Positions 1 through 5,727 of a stretch of DNA of 5,727 bases are shown piece after piece. The position numbers and the translations under genes were made by a program. This DNA is from Burkholderiaceae bacterium. Its GTDB lineage: Bacteria; Pseudomonadota; Gammaproteobacteria; Burkholderiales; Burkholderiaceae. The stretch is from contig CANBPJ010000104.1 in NCBI GenBank assembly GCA_947371415.1, positions 1-5,727 on the forward strand. Direction: 5' to 3'. The notes beneath the pieces are model-generated. The model saw only the letters and a program-made list of their open reading frames with translations. It was not told the DNA's origin and did no database searches. Within the stretch, counting starts at the first letter, position 1, and every line of letters begins with the position of its first letter.

Positions 1-9
1 AATATCTAT

Positions 10-15
10 AAGGAG
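10..15 (+). promoter_or_regulatory. Ribosome binding site of the HU gene
   Basis: AAGGAG lies 6 bases before the TTG at 22, which is ideal Shine-Dalgarno spacing. It decides the start: translation begins at a TTG codon, not at a downstream ATG. Seen directly in the sequence. Confidence 0.85.
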
Positions 16-21
16 CTTCAC

Positions 22-306
22 TTGAACAAAGCAGAACTAATCGCAGCAATTGCTGACGACGCTGAGATCTCAAAAGCCAAAGCTGAATTTGCATTGAATT
101 CTGCTATTGAGCAAATCATTAAAGCTGTTACTAAAGGCGACTCAGTACAGCTGATCGGTTTTGGTACTTTTGCTTCTGGTAAGCGTGCTGCACGTATGGG
201 TCGTAACCCAAAAACTGGCGAGCCACTCAAAATTGCTGCTGCTAAAACTGTTAAGTTTTCTGCTGGTAAGGCATTTAAAGATTCAGTTAACAAGCGTAAG
301 AAGTAA
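22..306 (+). CDS. hup: HU-family DNA-binding protein (nucleoid-associated)
   Basis: This encodes a 94-residue histone-like HU protein, a small basic dimer that binds and bends DNA without strong sequence preference and compacts the nucleoid. The N-terminal helical dimerisation part (about residues 1-45, starting MNKAELIAAIADDAEISKAK) is followed by the family signature from GFGTF (46-50) through RNPKTG (61-66). Pro63 sits at the tip of the DNA-binding beta arm, where it intercalates into DNA in known HU structures. The basic C-terminus ends KRKK. The length is close to the usual 90 residues. The start is TTG at 22, supported by AAGGAG 6 bases upstream and by the canonical MNK N-terminus. The gene converges on the rod-shape operon and ends 18 bases before a strong terminator, so it is probably the last or only gene of its transcript. 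HU is preferred over an IHF subunit from general sequence character. The exact paralogue name (hupA or hupB) cannot be decided here. Confidence 0.95.
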   Translation: MNKAELIAAIADDAEISKAKAEFALNSAIEQIIKAVTKGDSVQLIGFGTFASGKRAARMGRNPKTGEPLKIAAAKTVKFSAGKAFKDSVNKRKK

Positions 307-323
307 TTCTTGCTTTGTTGATG

Positions 324-349
324 AAAAAGCCCGGCATGCCGGGCTTTTT
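324..349. terminator. Bidirectional intrinsic terminator between hup and rodA
   Basis: A perfect 26-base palindrome centred between 336 and 337 consists of an A5 run, the GC-rich core GCCCGGCATGCCGGGC (329-344), and a T run (345-350). In RNA it folds as a GCCCGG/CCGGGC stem with a CAUG loop, extended by A-U pairs. Read from the plus strand, the hairpin is followed by six T, ending hup transcription 18-44 bases past its stop. Read from the minus strand, it is followed by five T, about 50-76 bases past the rodA stop, so it can also end the mre-mrd operon. The structure is seen directly; dual use is inferred from the convergent layout and symmetry. Confidence 0.9.
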
Positions 350-399
350 TGTTTCTGGAAGAAACATAGACTCCTGCGTAACGCCTTCGATCGCGTTGA

Positions 400-1551
400 C
401 TAGCTTTGCACTAGCCGTCGATGGCGATGGATGCTCATCAAAATTCCCGCCCCAAAACCTAGTGTGACTAGAGCGGTGCCACCATAGCTGATGAATGGGA
501 GGGGAACACCCACAACCGGCAATAGTCCACTCACCATGCCGATATTGACAAAGGCGTAGGTAAAGAAAATCAAGGTCACTGATGCCCCTAGTAGGCGAGT
601 GAAGAGATTGGGCGCGCTTGCTGAAATGGCTAGGCCTCTTTTAATGAGCGCAAAGAAGAGAGCCAGTAACACTAAATTACCCAACAATCCAAACTCTTCT
701 GAAAACACAGCGAAGATAAAGTCAGTATGTTTTTCTGGAATAAATTCGAGGTGTGCTTGTGTACCCTGAAACCAACCCTTACCAAAAAAACCACCAGAGC
801 CAATCGCAATCATCGATTGAATTGTATGGAAGCCTTTTCCAAGAGGGTCACTACTCGGGTCAAGCAATGTGCAAACTCGATGCTTTTGATAATCGTGAAC
901 GAAAGGCCATACAACATCATGTGCGCAAATGGTGTTGCCAAAAATAACAATGAGGATGATGCCGAAGGCGCCAAGGCCTACGAATGGCAATATCCATTTC
1001 CACGGTAAGCCGGCAAGAATGATGACGTACATACCTGCTGCAAAAACTAATAGTGCGGTGCCTAAGTCAGGTTGACGCGCGATCAGCAATACCGGGATGC
1101 CGAGAATGATGGCGGCGATTCCGTAGTCCCAAGATTTTTGTATGCCCTCACGTTTTTGAAAGTACCAAGCCAACATCAAGGGCATGGCAATCTTCATGAT
1201 CTCCGAGGGTTGAATCACTACTCCGATATTGAGCCAACGCCTCGCACCTTTTTTAATCAGTCCAAATGCAGCCACTGCAATGAGTAGGGCGACGCCTGCT
1301 GCATAAATCCAAACTGCTGCAGTCTCTAGCCATTTTGGTGGAATGCGAGAGACTGCCCACATCACGACAAAGGAGAGTGCTAAGTTACGAAGCTCATCTT
1401 CAAAACGAACGGGTGTGTTTTGGCTGGCCGATAGAAAGGTAACAAACCCGACGACCGCCAAGCCAAGCAAAATAAGGCCTAGCTGGCGATCCAGTCCGCT
1501 AAAAATACTAAGAAATAGGTTCTTAGCTTTTTTTATGGCGCTCTTTTCCAT
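400..1551 (-). CDS. rodA: RodA, SEDS-family peptidoglycan glycosyltransferase
   Basis: This inner-membrane protein of 383 residues polymerises glycan strands from lipid II for lateral-wall growth and works with PBP2. It is highly hydrophobic, with about ten predicted membrane segments starting near residue 24. SEDS landmarks are GARRWLNIG (102-110), the PDLGT motif (161-165), DPLGKGFHTIQS (235-246), and the large periplasmic loop LEFIPEKHTDFIFAVFSEE (268-286), whose Asp277 matches the essential catalytic aspartate of E. coli RodA (Asp262). GVPLPFISYGG (348-358) is near the C-terminus. The PBP2 partner next door favours RodA over FtsW. The ATG start at 1551 lies inside the end of mrdA (19-base overlap) and has its own AAGGAG 8 bases upstream, so translation is probably coupled. 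It is the last gene of the operon. The protein appears intact. Confidence 0.96.
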   Translation of the reverse strand: MEKSAIKKAKNLFLSIFSGLDRQLGLILLGLAVVGFVTFLSASQNTPVRFEDELRNLALSFVVMWAVSRIPPKWLETAAVWIYAAGVALLIAVAAFGLIKKGARRWLNIGVVIQPSEIMKIAMPLMLAWYFQKREGIQKSWDYGIAAIILGIPVLLIARQPDLGTALLVFAAGMYVIILAGLPWKWILPFVGLGAFGIILIVIFGNTICAHDVVWPFVHDYQKHRVCTLLDPSSDPLGKGFHTIQSMIAIGSGGFFGKGWFQGTQAHLEFIPEKHTDFIFAVFSEEFGLLGNLVLLALFFALIKRGLAISASAPNLFTRLLGASVTLIFFTYAFVNIGMVSGLLPVVGVPLPFISYGGTALVTLGFGAGILMSIHRHRRLVQS

Positions 1552-3440
1552 TCAGGAATCTCCTTAGGCCATTTACCCTCAAGATAAAAATCCAGTGCCT
1601 TGCGTGCAATAGGCGCAGCGTACTGCGCACCAAATCCAGCATTCTCAACAACCATCGCAATCACGATAGTGGGTTTTTCTGCGGGAGCAAAAGCAATATA
1701 TAAAGCGTGGTCACGTAAAAATTCTGCAGTAGCACCGTGTTTATATTCTTTCGAATTCAAACTAAAGACTTGGGCTGTTCCAGTTTTGCCGCCGACTTGA
1801 TAGCCTGTACCTTTAAATACGGAAGCAGAGGTTCCTGAATTATTAACTTCCACCATCGCCTTCTTCACTACCTCAATGTTCTCGGGAACCAGATCAATGC
1901 GATAGCTTTCTTTGGGTGTAGTCAATGTGCGGTGTCTGGTGAAGGGATCTTCAATCGCTTTCACTAAATGTGGTTTCATCACAATGCCGTTATTCGCCAT
2001 ATTGGCCATGGCATGCGCTAACTGCAGAATAGTAAAGGCGTTGTAGCCCTGACCAATGCCTAGGGAGATCGTTTCACCCTCGTACCATTTTTGCTGCTCT
2101 GGTTTCTTGAACGTATTTTTCTTCCACTCGGTGGATGGCAATACGCCTTTTGATTCGCCTTGTAAATCAATGCCGGTAATTTGCCCAAAGCCAAAAGGCT
2201 TCATGAAGTCATACATCATATTGACACCCATATCGCGTGCCAACATGTAGTAATAGGTATCGCAAGATTCAACAATCGACTTTTGCATATCAACAATGCC
2301 GTGCCCACCTTTTTTATCATCGCGAAAGGTGTGATTGCCGAAATCAAAATATCCAGGATCAGAAATCGTTTGTGATGGTGTGCGCTTTTTGGTTTCTAAA
2401 GCAGCAAGCGCCATAAACGGTTTATAGGTTGATCCAGGCGGATAGATTCCTTTGAGCGGTCGGTTGTAGAGTGGCTTTTGCGGAGAGTCATTTAACTCTT
2501 TCCAGGTTACTGAATCAATGCCCTCTACAAAATCATTGGGATTGAAGTTTGGCTTAGAGACAAAGGCCAAAATATCACCGGTCTCAGGTTCAATTGCTAC
2601 AAATGCCCCGCGGAAATTTCCATAAAGTTGTTCAACCAAATACTGCAGTTTGATATCTACTGACAGGACTACATTTTTCCCTGGCACAGAAGGCGAGCTA
2701 GAAAGTGTGCGCACGGGTTTGCCACCCGCAGTGATTTCCACTTGGTCATATCCCGGCACGCCACGCAAAACAGCTTCATAGCTTTGCTCTAAACCGATTT
2801 TTCCAACGTACTGAATGCCGGGCAAAAAAGAGGTCTGCAATGCATCGGGATCATCCGCTTTGGAGTTCTCAATTTCGGCCTGCATACGCTCTTTATCGCG
2901 CTGAGAAACACGCCCGATATAGCCAATTAAATGAGAGGCTAACTCGTTGTAGGGGTACTCTCGAAAGCTGCGGGCGCGGATCTCCACCCCTGGGAATCGA
3001 TAGCGATTGGCCATAAATCGGGCGGTTTCAGCCTCGGTCAACATGGATCTGAGGGGGAATGTCCCCATTTTTCGAGAATCTTCGAGGGAGCGCTTGAAAT
3101 TACGACGATCTCTTGGAGAAATCAGCACGATTTTGGAGAGTTCATCAATCAACTCATCCACATTGCCTTTGACTTCTTCAGCATTCACGTCCAGGGTTAG
3201 GGCGGAATAGTTCCTTCCAATCACAATGCCATTACGGTCTATCAGGAGGCCTCGGTTGGCTGGCGCGGGCACTAAGGCAATACGATTGTTTTCAGCGAGA
3301 AGCGCATATTTACCGTGACTCACTAGCTGCAACCACACTAGACGTGTAATCAATAATAAGAAGCAGAAGGTAACAAACAAAGTCGCAATATGAATGCGCT
3401 CTTGAAATGAGTCGAGATCCGGTTTTTTAAACGAAACCAT
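1533..3440 (-). CDS. mrdA: Penicillin-binding protein 2, peptidoglycan D,D-transpeptidase
   Basis: This 635-residue class B penicillin-binding protein cross-links lateral-wall peptidoglycan as the partner of RodA. It has a short cytoplasmic N-terminus, one membrane anchor (about 18-38), a periplasmic pedestal/dimerisation domain (about 60-240, with ANRGLLIDRNG at 61-71) and a transpeptidase domain (about 255-620). The catalytic motifs are all present: STYK (Ser337 nucleophile, Lys340) in GIYPPGSTYKP; SCD (392-394), the S-x-D variant usual for PBP2 in place of S-x-N; and KTGT (552-555) in GGKTGTAQV. The length is typical of the family (about 630). The ATG at 3440 gives an N-terminus of the expected length before the anchor. 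Its Shine-Dalgarno sequence is poor, and the gene starts only 8 bases after the mreD stop, so coupling to mreD is likely. Neighbouring rodA and mreCD separate it from FtsI (PBP3). No break or missing residue was seen. Confidence 0.97.
   Translation of the reverse strand: MVSFKKPDLDSFQERIHIATLFVTFCFLLLITRLVWLQLVSHGKYALLAENNRIALVPAPANRGLLIDRNGIVIGRNYSALTLDVNAEEVKGNVDELIDELSKIVLISPRDRRNFKRSLEDSRKMGTFPLRSMLTEAETARFMANRYRFPGVEIRARSFREYPYNELASHLIGYIGRVSQRDKERMQAEIENSKADDPDALQTSFLPGIQYVGKIGLEQSYEAVLRGVPGYDQVEITAGGKPVRTLSSSPSVPGKNVVLSVDIKLQYLVEQLYGNFRGAFVAIEPETGDILAFVSKPNFNPNDFVEGIDSVTWKELNDSPQKPLYNRPLKGIYPPGSTYKPFMALAALETKKRTPSQTISDPGYFDFGNHTFRDDKKGGHGIVDMQKSIVESCDTYYYMLARDMGVNMMYDFMKPFGFGQITGIDLQGESKGVLPSTEWKKNTFKKPEQQKWYEGETISLGIGQGYNAFTILQLAHAMANMANNGIVMKPHLVKAIEDPFTRHRTLTTPKESYRIDLVPENIEVVKKAMVEVNNSGTSASVFKGTGYQVGGKTGTAQVFSLNSKEYKHGATAEFLRDHALYIAFAPAEKPTIVIAMVVENAGFGAQYAAPIARKALDFYLEGKWPKEIPEWKRAP
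1560..1565 (-). promoter_or_regulatory. Ribosome binding site of rodA inside mrdA
   Basis: AAGGAG on the minus strand lies 8 bases before the rodA ATG. It overlaps the Lys-Glu codons of the mrdA tail (PKEIPEW). This supports the ATG at 1551 as the true rodA start and shows that rodA is translated from within the mrdA coding region. Confidence 0.8.
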
Positions 3441-3448
3441 ACCGCTCT

Positions 3449-3973
3449 CTAGATGGGGCGATTGTGATCAACGTCAATTGGGCGACGTTGGGGCGATAGC
3501 AGGATGCGTGTTGCCAAGGGCCACAATAATGCTTCGACCAGCGCCTGAATAGCGCCAGTCAATGCCCACCAATAAATTTCGCCGCTTAACAACCAATGTG
3601 CCAGTACGGGAAATAGCGAAACCAATAAGAAGATGGGTAAAAGGTGGAGGGCTTGCGTCAAAACGGATAAAGCAATAATTCGCCGATGCCAGGAGATTGC
3701 CAGAAAAGCAACTAATGAGTAGCTAAAGGCATGAAGACCGAGCAAGTCTGAGTTGTGAACATCCATCAACAGGCCGAGAGTAAATGCGATGATTACCCCC
3801 ACATAGCGATGTTGGTGGATATTCCAAAACACAATACAAATAATCAACCAGTCTGGCACCCAGCCGTAATTGCCAATTGGTAAGAGATTTAACAGCAGCG
3901 CACAAAACAAGCTGAAATAAATAAAGACCGGATTGACCGGGCGCAAGATGTAGCCACTTTGAAAGTCGATCAT
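3449..3973 (-). CDS. mreD: MreD, rod shape-determining membrane protein
   Basis: This small integral membrane protein of 174 residues belongs to the Rod complex, where it works with MreC and influences RodA-PBP2 activity. It is almost entirely hydrophobic, with five or six membrane segments between about residues 14 and 158. It carries the family motif GLLMDVHNSDLLGLHAFSY (67-85), matching the conserved G-L-x-x-D...L-G pattern, and ends in a short polar tail. The ATG chosen at 3973 overlaps the mreC TGA as ATGA and has GAGGG 5 bases upstream. The open frame extends back to 4129 within mreC, but that 52-residue extension (rich in Cys, Ser and Arg) is antithetical to a membrane protein start and only shadows mreC. 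With the short start the length fits known MreD proteins (about 160-170). MreD sequences diverge strongly, so the call rests on motif, topology and position. Confidence 0.93.
   Translation of the reverse strand: MIDFQSGYILRPVNPVFIYFSLFCALLLNLLPIGNYGWVPDWLIICIVFWNIHQHRYVGVIIAFTLGLLMDVHNSDLLGLHAFSYSLVAFLAISWHRRIIALSVLTQALHLLPIFLLVSLFPVLAHWLLSGEIYWWALTGAIQALVEALLWPLATRILLSPQRRPIDVDHNRPI
3469..3490 (-). other. Short inverted repeat at the end of mreD, before mrdA
   Basis: CAACGTC (3469-3475) and GACGTTG (3484-3490) form a perfect 7-base inverted repeat with an 8-base loop, within the last codons of mreD (Arg-Arg-Pro-Ile-Asp-Val-Asp). It ends about 28 bases upstream of the mrdA ATG. It could form a small hairpin in the operon mRNA. 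A repeat this short may be chance, and no function is claimed. Confidence 0.35.
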
Positions 3974-4899
3974 TGCATCCCTCGCGTACGAGTTTGGCGA
4001 CGGCCTGGAGCATTTGTCAAAGGCGCGCCAGGTTTGCTTGTCGCAATGGGCGCCTTTGCATCCCACTGTGGATCGTATAGCAGTGCCAAGGCTTGGCGAT
4101 AGCGGTTGACTGGCGCAACTGGTACACAAAATACATTCGAAGAGTTTTTATCGGCATTGCGTTCAATGCGACTAATTACTGCAACAGCAAAGCCTGGAGG
4201 ATAAACACCATCAATGCCAGATGTAATGAGCACATCACCCACCTCTAAGTCGCTGGCTACGGGAAGATAGCGAAGCTCAAGAGGATTGCCGCGCCCTGCA
4301 CCAAACACTGCTGCCCTTAAGCCGTTACGGGCCACTTGCACGGGTACTGCAAAGTCGCGATCTTCTAGTAATGACACTTCAGCGGAGTGATCGTAGATGC
4401 GTACTACTTGACCCAGGATGCCTGAGTCATTGGCGATGGGGTTGCCAAGCTTGAGGCCGTCATCGCTGCCACGATTCACTACGATGCGTTGAGAAATGGG
4501 GTTGGGTGGATTAAATAAAATCTCTACCGGCAAAGTTTTAAATGGCACATGCTTTTGTAAGTCCATGAGCTGTCGCAGGTTTTGGTTTTCAACCATAAGA
4601 AATTCAGATTGATTGGCAAGCAAAGAGAGCTCTGCTTGACGTACTTTCATTTCCTGGTTTTCTTTATCGAGCGTGCCGCGCGTTGTGAAATATTCTGATG
4701 TTGCTTCATACGCGTTGCGCGGCAGCATCATCACATACTCCAGTGGACGCAATAACCAGTTGACATTATTGCGAATTGGATCGAGCGCTTTAAAGCGAAA
4801 ATCGATCAACATCAATGCGATGCTGATCGATAGACAGACAATCAGTTTGACTAAAGCCGGAACGCCTTGTCTGAAAAGAGGAGGGGCGCTATGTTGCAA
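3970..4899 (-). CDS. mreC: MreC, rod shape-determining periplasmic protein
   Basis: This bitopic inner-membrane protein of 309 residues oligomerises in the periplasm and activates PBP2-RodA, linking them to MreB. It has a short cytoplasmic N-terminus (MQHSAPPLFRQG), a membrane segment (about 17-35) and a coiled-coil-like stretch (about 73-116, rich in Glu, Gln and Leu). The two-lobed beta-barrel core (about 120-275) includes VNRGSDDGLKLGNPI (141-155), GILGQV (160-165) and the conserved TSGIDGVYPPGFAVA (227-241). A basic, proline-containing tail (about 282-309) is probably disordered. The start is a TTG at 4899: the residues that follow match the usual betaproteobacterial MreC N-terminus, and a stop lies six codons upstream. 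No well-spaced Shine-Dalgarno precedes it; an AGGGA is almost adjacent. An ATT three codons further up is a less likely start. The gene follows mreB by 24 bases and overlaps mreD by 4. Confidence 0.95.
   Translation of the reverse strand: MQHSAPPLFRQGVPALVKLIVCLSISIALMLIDFRFKALDPIRNNVNWLLRPLEYVMMLPRNAYEATSEYFTTRGTLDKENQEMKVRQAELSLLANQSEFLMVENQNLRQLMDLQKHVPFKTLPVEILFNPPNPISQRIVVNRGSDDGLKLGNPIANDSGILGQVVRIYDHSAEVSLLEDRDFAVPVQVARNGLRAAVFGAGRGNPLELRYLPVASDLEVGDVLITSGIDGVYPPGFAVAVISRIERNADKNSSNVFCVPVAPVNRYRQALALLYDPQWDAKAPIATSKPGAPLTNAPGRRQTRTRGMQ
3979..3983 (-). promoter_or_regulatory. Ribosome binding site of mreD inside mreC
   Basis: GAGGG on the minus strand lies 5 bases before the mreD ATG at 3973, within the last Arg-Gly codons of mreC. 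Together with the ATGA overlap it decides the mreD start in favour of the short form. Confidence 0.7.
4801..4831 (-). other. Potential strong RNA hairpin early in mreC message
   Basis: Two arms, 4801-4813 and 4819-4831, are inverted repeats around a 5-base loop. At DNA level 12 of 13 positions pair; the one mismatch (4809/4823) becomes a G-U wobble on the mRNA (minus) strand, giving a continuous 13-pair stem. It covers about codons 23-33, inside the membrane segment of MreC. The symmetry is seen directly; any effect on translation or RNA stability is inference. It has no T run, so it is not a terminator. Confidence 0.5.
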
Positions 4900-4923
4900 G
4901 TCCCTAATCGACGCTTAAGTCAA

Positions 4924-5727
4924 TTACTCTTGTGAGAACACGCCGCCCAGCTTGTCCATGCGCTCTAGGGCAATGCCGCAACCACGAGCGACGCAAGTGA
5001 GGGGATCTTCAGCAACATGAATTGGGAGACCAGTTTCTTCGAGCAGTAAACGATCCAGGTCACGCAATAATGCGCCACCACCAGTCAACATCATGCCGCG
5101 CTCAGCGATATCAGATGCGAGCTCAGGAGGAATTTGCTCCAAAGCTGCCTTTACTGCAGTCACGATTTGATTCAATGGATCAGTTAAGGCTTCCAATACT
5201 TCATTGCTTGTCACGGTGAAGCTGCGTGGAATGCCTTCAGAAAGATTGCGACCCTTTACTTCCATCTCGCGGACTTCTTGACCAGGAAATGCTGAGCCAA
5301 TCGTTTTCTTAATCAATTCAGCCGTTTGTTCGCCAATCAACATGCCGTAGTTACGACGAATGTAGTTAGTGATGGCTTCATCAAACTTATCGCCACCAAC
5401 ACGAACGGAGCCTTTGTAAACCATGCCACCTAATGACATCACGCCAACTTCAGTTGTACCGCCACCAATGTCAACGACCATAGAACCAGCCGCCTCAGAA
5501 ACTGGCAGGCCTGCACCAATCGCAGCAGCCATTGGCTCTTCAATCAAAAATACTTGTGATGCGCCTGCACCTAATGCGGATTCACGAATGGCGCGACGCT
5601 CAACTTGAGTGGAGCCACAAGGAACGCAAATAATGATGCGTGGACTTGGCTTTAACAGCTTGCTCTCGTGCACCATTTTGATAAATTGCTTGAGCATTTG
5701 CTCGGTAATCGTGAAATCGGCAATAAC
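4924..5727 (-). CDS. mreB: MreB, actin-like rod shape-determining protein (partial, N-terminus missing)
   Basis: This bacterial actin homologue forms ATP-dependent membrane-bound filaments that position lateral-wall synthesis. The window holds the last 267 residues; the frame stays open to the right edge, beginning VIADFTITEQ. By alignment from memory to E. coli MreB (347 residues), about 79 N-terminal residues, including the first phosphate-binding loop, lie outside. Counting from the window edge, visible landmarks are CVPCGSTQVERRAIRESA (34-51), IEEPMAAAIGAGLPVSE (62-78, with the Glu thought to assist ATP hydrolysis), the second phosphate motif DIGGGTTEVGV (86-96), GGDKFDEAI (111-119), and the adenosine-motif region GMMLTGGGALLRDLD (211-225). 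The C-terminus is KLGGVFSQE. A Met at 5697 is internal and not the start. It is the first of the five operon genes seen here; mreC follows after 24 bases. The promoter is not in the window. Confidence 0.97.
   Translation of the reverse strand, partial: VIADFTITEQMLKQFIKMVHESKLLKPSPRIIICVPCGSTQVERRAIRESALGAGASQVFLIEEPMAAAIGAGLPVSEAAGSMVVDIGGGTTEVGVMSLGGMVYKGSVRVGGDKFDEAITNYIRRNYGMLIGEQTAELIKKTIGSAFPGQEVREMEVKGRNLSEGIPRSFTVTSNEVLEALTDPLNQIVTAVKAALEQIPPELASDIAERGMMLTGGGALLRDLDRLLLEETGLPIHVAEDPLTCVARGCGIALERMDKLGGVFSQE

Noticed and set aside
18..293. Minus-strand open frame opposite hup
   Set aside because: It covers hup almost exactly on the other strand. Its Ala-rich translation reflects hup codon use; there is no independent evidence of a gene.
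161..403. Plus-strand frame overlapping the end of hup and crossing the terminator
   Set aside because: It runs through the terminator hairpin and out of frame with hup; its translation resembles no known protein.
727..1008. Plus-strand open frame opposite rodA
   Set aside because: It has no recognisable domain and no convincing start context, and is fully explained as an antisense shadow of rodA, whose protein motifs are conserved across this stretch.
3456..3497. Repeated GGGGCGAT at 3456-3463 and 3490-3497
   Set aside because: Only two 8-base copies, inside and just after the mreD end; too short to call a functional repeat or operator.
3723..4013. Minus-strand frame overlapping mreD in another frame
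   Set aside because: mreD motifs and topology lie in the other frame; this is a frame-shifted shadow.
4673..4918. Plus-strand frame opposite the mreC start
   Set aside because: Antisense to the conserved MreC N-terminus; no supporting motif.
1..5727. Search for an undescribed system, mobile element, CRISPR array or RNA gene
   Set aside because: Nearly every base belongs to hup or the conserved mre-mrd cluster. No spaced repeats, terminal repeats, transposase, tRNA-like or unknown gene was seen.

Overview
The window holds a conserved cell-shape (elongasome/Rod) gene cluster on the minus strand, in transcription order mreB (5' end cut off by the window edge), mreC, mreD, mrdA (PBP2) and rodA. 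A convergent HU-type nucleoid protein gene lies on the plus strand at the left end. Gene order, moderate base composition and protein details suggest a betaproteobacterium of the order Burkholderiales, possibly Polynucleobacter-like. Examples are the MreC N-terminus of the type M-Q-H-S-x-P-P-L-F-R-Q-G and an MreB C-terminus ending near KLGGVFSQE. The assignment comes from recalled family resemblance, not a search.

Layout: positions 10-306 carry the HU gene with a good ribosome binding site and a TTG start. Positions 307-399 are intergenic and contain one perfect GC-rich palindrome flanked by A and T runs, which can terminate transcription from both sides. From 400 to the right edge the minus strand is packed: rodA (400-1551) overlaps mrdA (1533-3440) by 19 bp; mrdA follows mreD (3449-3973) after 8 bp; mreD and mreC (3970-4899) share an ATGA stop/start overlap; mreC follows mreB (4924 to beyond 5727) after 24 bp. 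The tight spacing indicates one operon whose promoter lies upstream of mreB, outside the window.

The genes work together. MreB filaments under the inner membrane, with MreC and MreD, organise and activate the RodA glycosyltransferase and the PBP2 transpeptidase, which build lateral-wall peptidoglycan. The active-site motifs of RodA and PBP2 and the MreB phosphate-binding motifs within the window are intact, so the system looks functional.

I found no mobile element, CRISPR array, tRNA, rRNA or unknown gene, and no evidence of an undescribed system. The points worth a second look are small: an atypical TTG start for mreC, a strong potential hairpin early in the mreC message, a second small hairpin before a poorly marked mrdA start, and the likely wrong long start for mreD that automatic callers could choose.
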